Source: Photobacterium lipolyticum
GTDB taxonomy: Bacteria > Pseudomonadota > Gammaproteobacteria > Enterobacterales > Vibrionaceae
DNA length: 64,000 nt
Assembly (NCBI RefSeq): GCF_003026475.1
Contig: NZ_PYMC01000005.1
Location: forward strand, 62,001-126,000
Reading direction: 5' to 3'
Positions 34,242 to 42,948 of the stretch are shown here, piece after piece. The position numbers and the translations under genes are program-made. Numbering within the stretch: the first letter of the stretch is position 1; each line of letters opens with the position of its first letter. Below the pieces are notes generated by a model, which was not told the origin of the DNA, did not search any database, and worked only from the letters and a program-made list of their open reading frames with translations.

Positions 34242-34328
34242 TCAATACTTACTACCAACGATATTCTTGTTAAAGAATGGCGATTGATAGCGGTAAGGAG
34301 AGGCACTAACTTCAAGTGAAGTCATCAT
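34242..34328 (-). pseudogene. Residual intron-encoded ORF (28 codons)
   Basis: After AAAGGAGAAACGCAA the frame reads MMTSLEVSASPYRYQSPFFN and stops after KNIVGSKY. The part LEVSASPYRYQ loosely resembles ILSVATPFDPQYQ near the end of the reverse transcriptase in intron A. This suggests an internal deletion that joined the start of the maturase to its last codons. Confidence 0.45.
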
Positions 34329-35009
34329 TTGCGTTTCTCCTTTAATAAAGTTCCTCAAATCATCTTGCAACGGGAGACCAGCTGGAAGTGGGCTCACTTT
34401 CGTGCCAGACACAGGTCTGTATCTGCATCATTACAATGCAGCCTTTGCTTTTTCCAACCTCCTCTACCTGCATCACTATAGGCCACAGAGGCTTTCCCAT
34501 AGGGAGCGATACAGGCTTACCATGTTCCGTATGTCACGCAATGTCAGGGTAGACGCCTGCTATAGTGCGGGGAGCATAGCGATCACGAAAGGGTAATCGG
34601 GTAACTCCTTTCCTTCTCCCGTGCCTTTTGGCCACAGCGTATAAACCACTTCCGCTGCTTCCACAGTAACGCACCTTGCACAGATTCACTTGTGTTCGTC
34701 ATACTGACTACCTAGCACTCACCCGACTTATGTGGTTGTCAGGAGAATCAACCTCTCACGATTTAGATCCCGATTGGTCTGTGACCAATCTTCGTTACAT
34801 TGTCAGAGCCGCTACTTTATTCAGGCTCCTAGGTTCATCTGGTGATACAGATGGTTCACTCGTTGAGCGGTGAACAGCGCTTCATACGACTTCACGTCGC
34901 ACGGGCAAATGTAAGTTAGAGCAACCGGTCTGATCTGGTTAAGCTATGTCGCGCTAAATGACAGATTGCCTAATCCACATTATCGATTGGATTTACAGAA
35001 CTCAAATAC

Positions 35010-35954
35010 TTACAACGCCTCAATCAGTTCCGGTACGACTTCAAACAGGTCTCCCACCAGACCATAATCTGCAATTTGGAAAATCGGGGCATCAGGATCG
35101 CTATTAATCGCGACGATAACTTTAGAGTCTTTCATCCCGGCTAAATGCTGAATAGCGCCGGAGATCCCCACTGCGATATAAAGATCAGGTGCGACAATTT
35201 TACCGGTTTGACCTACTTGCAGATCATTTGATACAAACCCGGCATCGACTGCGGCACGCGAGGCGCCAATTGCCCCTCCAAGCTTGTCTGCCAGCTTTTC
35301 AATTAATGCGAAGCTCTCTTTATCACCGACACCACGGCCACCTGAAATAACCACCCGAGCCGCCGATAATTCAGGTCGTACCGTTTCGGCTATTTGCTGC
35401 CCTGCAAACTCTGAGATTTCAGTAGGGATCACCCTATCCAGCTCGGTGATCGACGCGGGCTCGCCTCCGGCCGCAGCAACATCAAACGCAGCACTACGAA
35501 TCGTCAGGACTTTGATCGGATCTGTCGACTTCACCTTTGCCAACGCATTGCCGGCATAAATGGGCCTAATCACAATATCTTCCGATTCAATACCAATCAC
35601 ATCTGACAATTGGCCGACATCCAGCATTGCTGCGACACGTGGCATCAGGTTTTTGCCAAACGTCGTAGCGGCAGCCAAAATATGTGAATAATCACCGCCA
35701 ATATCGGCCGCTAACACGGATAAATTTTCAGCCAACGGGTGTTGATAAACCTCATCATCTGCCAGCATGACGTTATCAACGCCATTAAGCGTGCTGGCTT
35801 CTCGGGCAACTGACTGACACTGAAAGCCTGCCACCAGCATCGTTATCTCACCGCCTATCGATTTGGCGGCACTGACCGTTTTCAATGTCTCGGCAGCAAG
35901 AGACTGGTTATCATGTTCGGCCACGATTAATGTCGAGAGGGTTGAGTTTCTCAT
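35010..35954 (-). CDS. etfA: Electron transfer flavoprotein, alpha subunit
   Basis: The 314-residue protein carries the FAD-binding C-terminal half: SGGRGVGDKESF, then VGQTGKIVAPDLYIAVGISG and IVAINSDPDAPIF. With EtfB it takes electrons from acyl-CoA dehydrogenases and passes them to ETF-ubiquinone oxidoreductase. Its ATG overlaps the etfB stop (TGATG), so the two are coupled. Intron B lies 107 bases downstream. Confidence 0.95.
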   Translation of the reverse strand: MRNSTLSTLIVAEHDNQSLAAETLKTVSAAKSIGGEITMLVAGFQCQSVAREASTLNGVDNVMLADDEVYQHPLAENLSVLAADIGGDYSHILAAATTFGKNLMPRVAAMLDVGQLSDVIGIESEDIVIRPIYAGNALAKVKSTDPIKVLTIRSAAFDVAAAGGEPASITELDRVIPTEISEFAGQQIAETVRPELSAARVVISGGRGVGDKESFALIEKLADKLGGAIGASRAAVDAGFVSNDLQVGQTGKIVAPDLYIAVGISGAIQHLAGMKDSKVIVAINSDPDAPIFQIADYGLVGDLFEVVPELIEAL

Positions 35955-36733
35955 CAGATCACCTTGGCTTCATTTTTTAATTTATCGACTAGCTCTGATA
36001 CCGACGCAACCATCACGCCGGGATTACGTACCGGTGGTGAGGTGATTTCAAGCACTTCCTGATGCAGAACAATCTCCACACCTAACTCACCCGGTGTTTT
36101 GACATCCATCGGCTTGCGTTTGGCTTTCATGATATTGGGCAGCGAGGCATATCTCGGCTCGTTCAAACGCAAATCAGTACTGATAATGGCAGGCAAGATC
36201 AATTTAACGCTTTCAAGCCCGCCATCGATTTCACGAGTGACTGAAACCGCATTGCCTTCCATCACCACTTTAGATGCAAATGTGCCCTGCGGACGTTGCG
36301 TGATAGCCGCAAGCATTTGAGCTACCTGATTATTGTCGGTGTCGATGGACTGCTTTCCGAGCAATACTAAGCCGGGTTGCTCAATCGCCATAACCGATCG
36401 AAGTAATTTGGCAACAGTGAGAGGTTCAAGGCAGGAATCAGTATCGGTAGGTGCAGTATCAATAGAGGTGGTATTAATATGAATCGCACGATCAGCCCCC
36501 AATGCTAAAGCGGTTCGCAATTGCTCCTGACAGGCAATACCACCCGCGGAAACGACAATCACTTCATCAGCATGGCCGGCTTCTTTCAGTCTTATAGCCT
36601 CTTCAACGGCTATCTCACAAAATGGGTTCATTGTCATTTTGACATGGTTTGTTTCAACACCAGAACCATCGCTTTTGATTCTTATTTTCACATAAGGATC
36701 AATCACACGCTTTATCGCAACTAATACTTTCAC
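35954..36733 (-). CDS. etfB: Electron transfer flavoprotein, beta subunit
   Basis: The 259-residue protein starts MKVLVAIKRVIDPYVKIRIK and contains MNPFCEIAVEEAIRLKE, ALALGADRAIHI and LLGKQSIDTDNNQVAQML, all typical of EtfB, which binds AMP. The start is GTG at 36733, with AAAGGAAAGC upstream. It is first in the etfBA operon and diverges from ETF-QO across a 153-base region containing a LiuR-type palindrome, so both electron-transfer units are probably controlled together. Confidence 0.95.
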   Translation of the reverse strand: MKVLVAIKRVIDPYVKIRIKSDGSGVETNHVKMTMNPFCEIAVEEAIRLKEAGHADEVIVVSAGGIACQEQLRTALALGADRAIHINTTSIDTAPTDTDSCLEPLTVAKLLRSVMAIEQPGLVLLGKQSIDTDNNQVAQMLAAITQRPQGTFASKVVMEGNAVSVTREIDGGLESVKLILPAIISTDLRLNEPRYASLPNIMKAKRKPMDVKTPGELGVEIVLHQEVLEITSPPVRNPGVMVASVSELVDKLKNEAKVI

Positions 36734-36809
36734 AACGCTTTCCTTTTTTATTGGGCGCTTTTCGCGTAAGCCTTAATGCCTTGAAGTGTGCGGAGGTTTA
36801 TATCCTTTG

Positions 36810-36849
36810 AGCCTAGTTTAATTTACGTTTACGTCAACTGGACTATATT
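36810..36849. promoter_or_regulatory. Divergent etfBA/ETF-QO promoters with LiuR-type operator
   Basis: The palindrome TTTACGTTTACGTCAA (36822-36837) closely resembles TTTACGTAAACGTTAA in the liu control region. On the plus strand TTTACG (36822) and TATATT (36844) are 16 bases apart; on the minus strand TTGACG (36837-36832) and TAGGCT (36815-36810) are also 16 apart. The box therefore covers both -35 regions, as expected for joint repression. Confidence 0.6.
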
Positions 36850-36886
36850 TAGCACTATGTCCTTCATGTAGGATCTGGTTTACAGC

Positions 36887-38533
36887 ATGGATAGAGAATG
36901 TATGGAATTCGATGTTGTCGTTGTGGGCGCAGGGCCCGCAGGACTGGCAACGGCCTGTCGGCTGGCTCAGCTAGCTAAACAACATCAGCTAGACTTCACT
37001 ATCTGTGTGGTTGAAAAAGGCGCAGAAGTCGGGGCTCATATTCTCTCCGGTGCCATTTTCGAAACCAGAGCGTTAGACGAACTCTTTCCTGACTGGGAAG
37101 GTCTCGCGGCCCCGCTCGATACTCCGGTAACAGACGATCAGTTTTGCTATTTAGCCAACAGGTTCAATCATTTTAATGTTCTCCACGCCCTACTGCCCAA
37201 TACCCTGAAGAACGCGGGTAATTACGTGATCAGCCTTGCGAACCTGTGCCGCTGGCTGACACAACAAGCTGAGCGGCTGGGTGTAGAAATATACCCCGGC
37301 TTTGCCGCATCGCGCCTCCGTTACAATGAGAATGGAGCGGTAACAGGCATTGTCACATCAGACATGGGGTTAGATAAACAACGGCAACAGAAAGCAAGCT
37401 TTGAAGCGGGTATCGAATTAAAAGCCAAATACACGGTATTTGCCGAAGGCTCCCGCGGGCATCTCGGCAAACAGCTCATAGCCACGTTCCAGCTCGATCA
37501 AGGCAAGCAACCACAGCATTATGCCTTGGGCTTAAAAGAGTTGTGGGAAATACCGCCAGAACGTCATCAGCCCGGCCTGGTGATCCACGGCATCGGCTGG
37601 CCGTTAAATCAAACGGGTACCACTGGCGGCAGCTTCCTCTATCATTTAGAGCATAACCAAGTTGCCGTGGGATTAATCGTCGACCTCAATTACGCCAACC
37701 CTTATCTGAGCCCTTTCGATGAATTCCAGCGTCTGAAGCACCACCCTAAATTCAGCACCTACCTCAAGGGCGGCCAACGCATTGCTTACGGAGCAAGGGC
37801 GATTTCAAAAGGCGGGTTATCCTCTTTACCTAAGCAGCAATTCGCCGGTGGATTACTGATTGGCTGTGATGCCGGAACCTTAAACTTCGCCAAAATTAAA
37901 GGCAGCCACACGGCCATGAAATCGGGCATGTTGGCAGCTGAAGCTATTTTTGACGAATTACAGCAAGGGAACAGCCAAACCGAACCGGACTATCAACGTC
38001 GGTTTAACGATTCTTGGTTATATCAGGAGCTCAATGAATCCCGCAACTTCGGCGCTCAAATTCATCTGTTTGGTGAGCTTGTCGGTGGGGCACTGGCGAC
38101 ACTGGAACATAATCTTCTTCATCATCGGATGCCATGGACGTTCAAAGACAAACAGGCCGATCACCGGTGTCTTAAACCTATCGATCAGTACAAGCCGCTA
38201 ATTTATCCTAACCCCGATGGCATCTTAAGTTTTGATAAACCCTCATCGGTTTATTTATCGGCGACACACCATGAAGAGGACCAACCCTGCCACTTGCTGT
38301 TAGCCGATGAGCAGCTCCCAGTCAGGAACCATCTTTCACTCTATGACGAACCCAGCCAGCGCTATTGTCCTGCGGGTGTCTATGAGATAGTCACCAAAAA
38401 TGGTCACCCCAGACTGCAGATCAATGCGGCAAACTGCATACATTGCAAAGCCTGTGATATCAAAGATCCCTCTCAGAATATTACCTGGGTTTGCCCTGAA
38501 GGCGGCGGCGGGCCAAATTATCCGAATATGTGA
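36887..38533 (+). CDS. etfD: Electron transfer flavoprotein-ubiquinone oxidoreductase
   Basis: The 548-residue protein begins MDRECMEFDVVVVGAGPAGL, an FAD-binding start very typical of ETF-QO. The C-terminus has the single 4Fe-4S cluster motif CPAGVYEI with NCIHCKACDIKDP and ends EGGGGPNYPNM. The ubiquinone-binding, membrane-surface part lies mid-protein. It oxidises reduced ETF and reduces ubiquinone at the inner membrane, connecting branched-chain acyl-CoA oxidation to respiration. The first ATG matches the family start even though its Shine-Dalgarno is weak. It converges on cutA. Confidence 0.95.
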   Translation: MDRECMEFDVVVVGAGPAGLATACRLAQLAKQHQLDFTICVVEKGAEVGAHILSGAIFETRALDELFPDWEGLAAPLDTPVTDDQFCYLANRFNHFNVLHALLPNTLKNAGNYVISLANLCRWLTQQAERLGVEIYPGFAASRLRYNENGAVTGIVTSDMGLDKQRQQKASFEAGIELKAKYTVFAEGSRGHLGKQLIATFQLDQGKQPQHYALGLKELWEIPPERHQPGLVIHGIGWPLNQTGTTGGSFLYHLEHNQVAVGLIVDLNYANPYLSPFDEFQRLKHHPKFSTYLKGGQRIAYGARAISKGGLSSLPKQQFAGGLLIGCDAGTLNFAKIKGSHTAMKSGMLAAEAIFDELQQGNSQTEPDYQRRFNDSWLYQELNESRNFGAQIHLFGELVGGALATLEHNLLHHRMPWTFKDKQADHRCLKPIDQYKPLIYPNPDGILSFDKPSSVYLSATHHEEDQPCHLLLADEQLPVRNHLSLYDEPSQRYCPAGVYEIVTKNGHPRLQINAANCIHCKACDIKDPSQNITWVCPEGGGGPNYPNM

Positions 38534-38542
38534 TGGCGGATT

Positions 38543-38863
38543 CTATTTACACTCAGCATCAATCCAGCTGAGATAACCGTTAGATCCGTTGGTGATCGGA
38601 AGTTGTACAATTTCCGGGGTTTCATAGTCATGATTGGCAATAATATCTGCTTCCACCTCAGGATAAAGTCGCTTATTAGTTTTGATCAGTACCAGTTTCT
38701 CCCGATCACAACAGCTCTCATCTTTCCAGTGGTAGTAACTGAGTACCTCCTGCACCTGAATACACGCCGCCAGACGTTTTTCGAGCAGTGAATCGATGAT
38801 CTTTTTTCCGGTCGACTCATCAGTAAACGTTGTCATCACCATACAATAGTTATGTTCAAACAT
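38543..38863 (-). CDS. cutA: Divalent-cation tolerance protein CutA
   Basis: The 106-residue protein has YCMVMTTFTDESTGKKI, LLEKRLAACIQVQEVLSYYH, and KLVLIKTNKRLYPEVEADI with NHDYETPEIVQLPI, the standard CutA1 pattern. CutA forms a stable cytoplasmic trimer; its link to copper tolerance is historical and its exact role uncertain. ATG 38863 is preferred to an upstream GTG. It converges closely on the ETF-QO gene, nine bases apart. Confidence 0.93.
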   Translation of the reverse strand: MFEHNYCMVMTTFTDESTGKKIIDSLLEKRLAACIQVQEVLSYYHWKDESCCDREKLVLIKTNKRLYPEVEADIIANHDYETPEIVQLPITNGSNGYLSWIDAECK

Positions 38864-38976
38864 TTCATTGCCCCGCACTTATCCGTTTCCTGTTAAGTAT
38901 AGGTTTGGCTATCTAACAATAGAAAGGGAGCAATTCCGCTCCCTTCATTTTACTTCCTGCAAACAGGACCTCGGGA

Positions 38977-39633
38977 CTAGCCCGGAGTAACAATCACACC
39001 TAACGGTTCCAGCAATTGTTCCTGCTGCCAGTCACATATCGTGACACCTTTTAAGTTTACGCGCCGGGGATCTAGCCCCGTCAGGTCGACGTGGCATAAA
39101 TTACACTCTTCAATCACAAACTGCCCCCAGATATCTGCCGAAAACTCACACCGAGTAAGATCTGACCCTTTGAGCGAAGCACCCATCAAGTTAGTTCCAT
39201 TCCAGCGGTTTTCGAACAGGTCGCATTTTTCTAAACGTTGATTCTCAAGATTGGCATAAGACAGATTGCAACCGGTGATATAAGCAGAACAAAAATACGT
39301 ATTCTGCGTGATGTAATTGGCGAAATTTGCCAGGGTGAAATTCGCACCTTTAAGGTTGCAGGTTCTGAATTCGATACCAAAACATTGCGCGCCTTTAAAA
39401 TCAGCCATGCTCAAATCGCAGTCTTTGAAACTGGCATCTTTTAACTTAGCGTATTCAAACTGGCAGCCTTCAAGCTCGCCACGTTCAATAAACTGGCAGT
39501 CGATAAATTCAGCCTCGGTAAGATCTGCCCGGGTGAAGTTACAACAAAAAAATTTGCATTGCTTAAAAACGGAATACTGCAGGTTTTTGTTCGAAAAATC
39601 CTGGCCTGAATATGTTTGATTTGTAATCATCAT
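38977..39633 (-). CDS. qnr: Qnr-type pentapeptide-repeat protein (chromosomal)
   Basis: The 218-residue protein is exactly the length of QnrA-type proteins and consists almost wholly of pentapeptide repeats A(D/N)LXX with Phe or Leu at the centre, forming a right-handed beta helix. Recognisable Qnr features are GCQFEYAKLKDASFKDCDLS, YFCSAYITGCNLSYANL, and the C-terminal LDPRRVNLKGVTICDWQQEQ followed by LLEPLGVIV, which from memory is close to QnrA. Qnr mimics DNA and protects gyrase and topoisomerase IV from quinolones. No mobile element adjoins it here, so it looks native. No perfect LexA box was found upstream. Confidence 0.92.
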   Translation of the reverse strand: MMITNQTYSGQDFSNKNLQYSVFKQCKFFCCNFTRADLTEAEFIDCQFIERGELEGCQFEYAKLKDASFKDCDLSMADFKGAQCFGIEFRTCNLKGANFTLANFANYITQNTYFCSAYITGCNLSYANLENQRLEKCDLFENRWNGTNLMGASLKGSDLTRCEFSADIWGQFVIEECNLCHVDLTGLDPRRVNLKGVTICDWQQEQLLEPLGVIVTPG

Positions 39634-39927
39634 TTACTGCTTTTTGCTGCCTAACTTAGGGGCAGATTACCGCTAAAACCTGATAAAAATCCAGCAATAA
39701 ATACCATAAAAACAGAATTAAACTAACACCTTATAATCACCCATTAAAAGGCACCAAATCAGCCCGCAGCTGCGAAAACAAAATAAATCGAGACAGCCAG
39801 GCAGCCTAATAACTTGCTGCTGCCTAAGGATGCTTTTACGCGCATATATGACGCTTGAGCGAAATAGCCTCAAACAGACCCTTTGTGGTAGACATAGACA
39901 AGCCTGTTATTTCCCCGGGGGCCGTCG
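39634..39927. other. Intergenic region between SDR and qnr genes
   Basis: About 290 bases. It includes the qnr promoter region and a hairpin, AGGCAGC with GCTGCCT (39799-39825), which may end the valine operon, although it has no T run. Confidence 0.5.
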
Positions 39928-40686
39928 CTACATCCGCATTCCTCCATCAATTTCCAGTACTCGACCCGTAAAATAATCACTCTCAATAATGAATTTCACC
40001 GCATGGGCGATTTCGCTAGCTTCACCGATTCGTCCAACCGGCACCATTTTTTTCAATCGTTCCATGGCTTCGGGTTTTAACTGTTCCGCCATTGCCGTTC
40101 GCACAATGCCAGGGGCGACAACCGCAGCCCGAATACCATATTTACTAAGTTCTTTTGCCCAACAAACCGCCATGGTTGCCACTGCCGCTTTTGATGCGGA
40201 ATAGTTGGTCTGGCCAATATTACCGGCTCGTGCAACGCTGGAAATATTGATAATCACACCTTTTCGCGCGGTAAGAATCATTTTTGCTGCCGCTTCTCGA
40301 CCGCACAAAAAAGTCCCTGTGACATTCACATTCATGACGGTATTAAATTGCTCCAGCGACATCTTTCTCATCTCGCCATCTTTGACTTTCACCAATAAAC
40401 CGTCACGAAGTACACCGGCGTTATTGATCAATCCGTCCAGCTGGCCGAAATCCTCAACAATCTGGTTGAAGGTTTGCTCAACGTCCAGCTCACTAGTAAT
40501 ATCTGTTTTGTAAGTCACGGCTTTGGTGCTGAGCATATGACATTGCTGTTGAGTTTTACGCAATCCCTCTTCATTGACATCAATCAACGCCAATTCTGCA
40601 CCCGCCTGTGCAAGAGTTACGGCCATCATTTGACCTAACCCCTGCCCCGCTCCCGTTATGGCAATCACGCTCTGTTTGATATCCAT
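39928..40686 (-). CDS. Short-chain dehydrogenase/reductase
   Basis: The 252-residue protein has the SDR cofactor motif TGAGQGLG, NNAG, the catalytic Ser in INISSVARAG and the YSASK catalytic pair. It ends with GRVLEIDGGMRM. It is the last gene of the minus-strand valine/isoleucine operon, 17 bases after mmsB. The likely substrate is an acyl-CoA intermediate, such as 2-methyl-3-hydroxybutyryl-CoA from isoleucine or a 3-oxoacyl-ACP analogue; this is inferred from context only. A FabG-type reductase is the alternative. Confidence 0.87.
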   Translation of the reverse strand: MDIKQSVIAITGAGQGLGQMMAVTLAQAGAELALIDVNEEGLRKTQQQCHMLSTKAVTYKTDITSELDVEQTFNQIVEDFGQLDGLINNAGVLRDGLLVKVKDGEMRKMSLEQFNTVMNVNVTGTFLCGREAAAKMILTARKGVIINISSVARAGNIGQTNYSASKAAVATMAVCWAKELSKYGIRAAVVAPGIVRTAMAEQLKPEAMERLKKMVPVGRIGEASEIAHAVKFIIESDYFTGRVLEIDGGMRM

Positions 40687-40703
40687 TGCCCCTCCAACTT
40701 ATG

Positions 40704-41609
40704 TTATTTAGCTTGGTGGCGATAAAACTGAAACAAACTTGAGAAATCCAACTCTTCGTTTCCGTTCGCATTGTGGAAGGCATAGAGGTTTCTGGCTAAG
40801 GTGCCCATTGGAATCGCGGACTGGCTTTGAATAGCGGCTTCCATTCCTAATCCCAGATCTTTAAGCATCAATTTACCCATAAAGCCAGGGTGGTACTCTT
40901 TGCTGGCTGGCACTTTTTCCATCACACCCGGGCAAGGGTTATAGATTTCTAGCGCCCAATTACGCCCCGAGCTTTGCAGCATAATGTCTGATAACACTTT
41001 GGGATCGAGGCCGTTATCTATTCCGAGACTTAATGCCTCACAAGTGCCCGACATTAAAATGCCAAGCATCAGGTTGTTACAGAGTTTTGCCATCTGCCCG
41101 TCACCGGCTTTACCCGCATGAAAGATATGTTTACCGACATACTGCAATACTGCTTGCGCTTTATGAAAATTCGGTTCGGTCCCGCCGACGATAAATGTCA
41201 GCGTTGCGGCTTCAGCGCCGGCAACACCGCCAGAGACTGGCGCATCGACAAATTCCAGCCCTTTATTCGCCGCTTCATTTGCAATCAGGCGTGCCGAGTC
41301 GGGATCTATCGTTGAGGAATCAATCAGAAAGGTGTCTTTACTGACAAGATTGAGCAAGCCCACGCCACCGTGATGATCGCCGAGATAAACGGCGCGTACA
41401 TGCACTCCGGCCGGCAACATACTAATGACAGTATCAGCGCCTTTCACCGCTTCTTCTAAGGAGGCCGCAACCATCGCCCCAAAGGGCTCCATTTTCTTTG
41501 CCGCCTTTGTGTTTATATCAAACACTTGAACGTTAAAACCTGCAGAAATCAGATTTTTTGCCATCGGACTGCCCATATTTCCCAGTCCAATAAATGCAAT
41601 GGTACTCAT
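40704..41609 (-). CDS. mmsB: 3-Hydroxyisobutyrate dehydrogenase
   Basis: The 301-residue protein has the NAD-binding start IAFIGLGNMGSPMAKNLISA, the substrate segment FVDAPVSGGVAGAEAATLTF and the catalytic-Lys region GDGQMAKLCNNLMLG. It oxidises 3-hydroxyisobutyrate to methylmalonate semialdehyde in valine breakdown, directly feeding MmsA, which is encoded in the same operon. GGAGG lies ten bases before its ATG. Confidence 0.94.
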   Translation of the reverse strand: MSTIAFIGLGNMGSPMAKNLISAGFNVQVFDINTKAAKKMEPFGAMVAASLEEAVKGADTVISMLPAGVHVRAVYLGDHHGGVGLLNLVSKDTFLIDSSTIDPDSARLIANEAANKGLEFVDAPVSGGVAGAEAATLTFIVGGTEPNFHKAQAVLQYVGKHIFHAGKAGDGQMAKLCNNLMLGILMSGTCEALSLGIDNGLDPKVLSDIMLQSSGRNWALEIYNPCPGVMEKVPASKEYHPGFMGKLMLKDLGLGMEAAIQSQSAIPMGTLARNLYAFHNANGNEELDFSSLFQFYRHQAK

Positions 41610-41642
41610 GAAACGCCTCCCCAGTTTGAGGTTAAGTGATAC

Positions 41643-42797
41643 TTATGTATCAAGATAAGCTAGTGGATGTTCTGCATCAGACCACAAGGGTGTAAATAAG
41701 GTATCAATCACAGACGGCTCTACCTCTTCGACAGTTTTGAACTTCCAGTTCGGCTCTCCACATTTATCAATCAGCCGAGCCCGGACACCCTCTTCAAATT
41801 CACCGAGTAATCCACAGCGAACGGATATTGTTAGTTCAAGTTTGAAGCATTCAGCCAGTGACAGCTTTTGATATTGAGTTAACTGTCTGAAACAGATGTG
41901 AGCCGTAATAGGGCTGCCTGAAGCTAATGTCGCTTTAGCGGTTTCCAACCAGCGCCCCATCCCATCAATCGCTGCGATCTGCTGACAAATCACATTAAGA
42001 TCAACGCCACTGCATGCCGCCTGAATTTGTGCTAAGTAAGGAATAAGCTGACTGGACGGATGCTGACGAACGGCTGATTTACCTAAATTATCAAGTAACT
42101 CCGTCACCAGTGCGTGATTGTCTTCAACACCACGCCAAGGATTTGTCTGTAATTGCTGCAACACAGCTTGTTTTTGTTCTGACAATAACAAATGATCGGC
42201 AAGCTTTAGATCTAACGCGTCACTGGCGTTGATTTGTGCGCCGGTTAAGGCAAGGAACAAGCCAATTCCGGTCGGCAACTGATTCAAGAACCAGGTTCCG
42301 CCCACATCGGGATACAGGCCAATACTAATTTCAGGCATCGCAAGACGAGAGTTGGGTGTTGTCACCCTGTGACTGGCGCCAATATATAAGCCGATTCCCC
42401 CCCCCATAATAATGCCTTCGCCCCAGACGATGAGGGGTTTGCGATAGCGGTGGATCAAGTAATCGCAGCCATATTCCACGGTGAAATACTCGGTAAGAAA
42501 TTCCTGCGCTATGCCGGATTCTTTTCCACTTTTATTGACTTTATTTAACGAATTATTCTGCATCGCATGATACATGGCGCGTACATCGCCACCAGCACAA
42601 AAGGCCTTTTCTCCCACACCGGCAAGGAACACACAAACAATGTCATCATCGGCCTGCCATTGCTCTAGTTTTTCTTTCAGTTGCTTTAGCATATCCAGAG
42701 TGAGTGCATTGAGCGAAGCCGTATTATCGAGCTCTGCCACGCCAATTCTATGGCCACTGCTGCAATCCAATTCTGTAAAACTGACCTTTCCTGTCAT
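41643..42797 (-). CDS. 3-Hydroxyisobutyryl-CoA hydrolase (crotonase family)
   Basis: The 384-residue protein is longer than a normal enoyl-CoA hydratase and matches the HIBYL-CoA hydrolase subgroup: GVGEKAFCAGGDVRAMYHAM (oxyanion hole), IVWGEGIIMGGGIGLYIGAS and MPEISIGLYPDVGGTWFL (catalytic Glu and Asp). It releases 3-hydroxyisobutyrate from its CoA thioester, the step before MmsB in valine degradation. A strong Shine-Dalgarno (GGAGGCGGT) precedes ATG 42797. A 300-base gap containing a large hairpin repeat separates it from the upstream hydratase gene. Confidence 0.92.
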   Translation of the reverse strand: MTGKVSFTELDCSSGHRIGVAELDNTASLNALTLDMLKQLKEKLEQWQADDDIVCVFLAGVGEKAFCAGGDVRAMYHAMQNNSLNKVNKSGKESGIAQEFLTEYFTVEYGCDYLIHRYRKPLIVWGEGIIMGGGIGLYIGASHRVTTPNSRLAMPEISIGLYPDVGGTWFLNQLPTGIGLFLALTGAQINASDALDLKLADHLLLSEQKQAVLQQLQTNPWRGVEDNHALVTELLDNLGKSAVRQHPSSQLIPYLAQIQAACSGVDLNVICQQIAAIDGMGRWLETAKATLASGSPITAHICFRQLTQYQKLSLAECFKLELTISVRCGLLGEFEEGVRARLIDKCGEPNWKFKTVEEVEPSVIDTLFTPLWSDAEHPLAYLDT

Positions 42798-42948
42798 ACC
42801 GCCTCCAACCTCTTAATATGCGATCTTTTTCAATTCGAACTCTTTTGAGTCTAATTGAAATGTATGACAATGTTCTGGGATCTCAATAACTTTCTTGAAT
42901 GCTAGTACTCTTTCACCTGAATAATGAATCGTTGAAGCTCCTAAACAT

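Larger units (their letters stand above)
34096..34902 (-). mobile_element. Group II intron B, ORF-less, apparently full-length ends
   Basis: On the minus strand the element starts GTGCGACGTGAAGTCG at 34902, matching the GTGYG 5' consensus. It contains a long structured 5' region and ends with domain V (34137-34170) and a domain VI hairpin near 34100-34131. Total length is about 807 bases, leaving no room for a reverse transcriptase. A 28-codon frame with a strong Shine-Dalgarno remains where the open reading frame would start. It could splice if its RNA is intact, using a maturase supplied in trans. It lies 107 bases beyond the etfA stop, in the same orientation. Confidence 0.78.

Noticed and set aside
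34402..34873. Two plus-strand open frames of about 65 codons
   Set aside because: They lie antisense within the body of group II intron B, have no Shine-Dalgarno and resemble no protein.
39634..39720. LexA (SOS) box upstream of qnr
   Set aside because: Only half-sites resembling CTGT were found. A CTG-N9-CAG has the wrong spacing, so SOS control is not supported.
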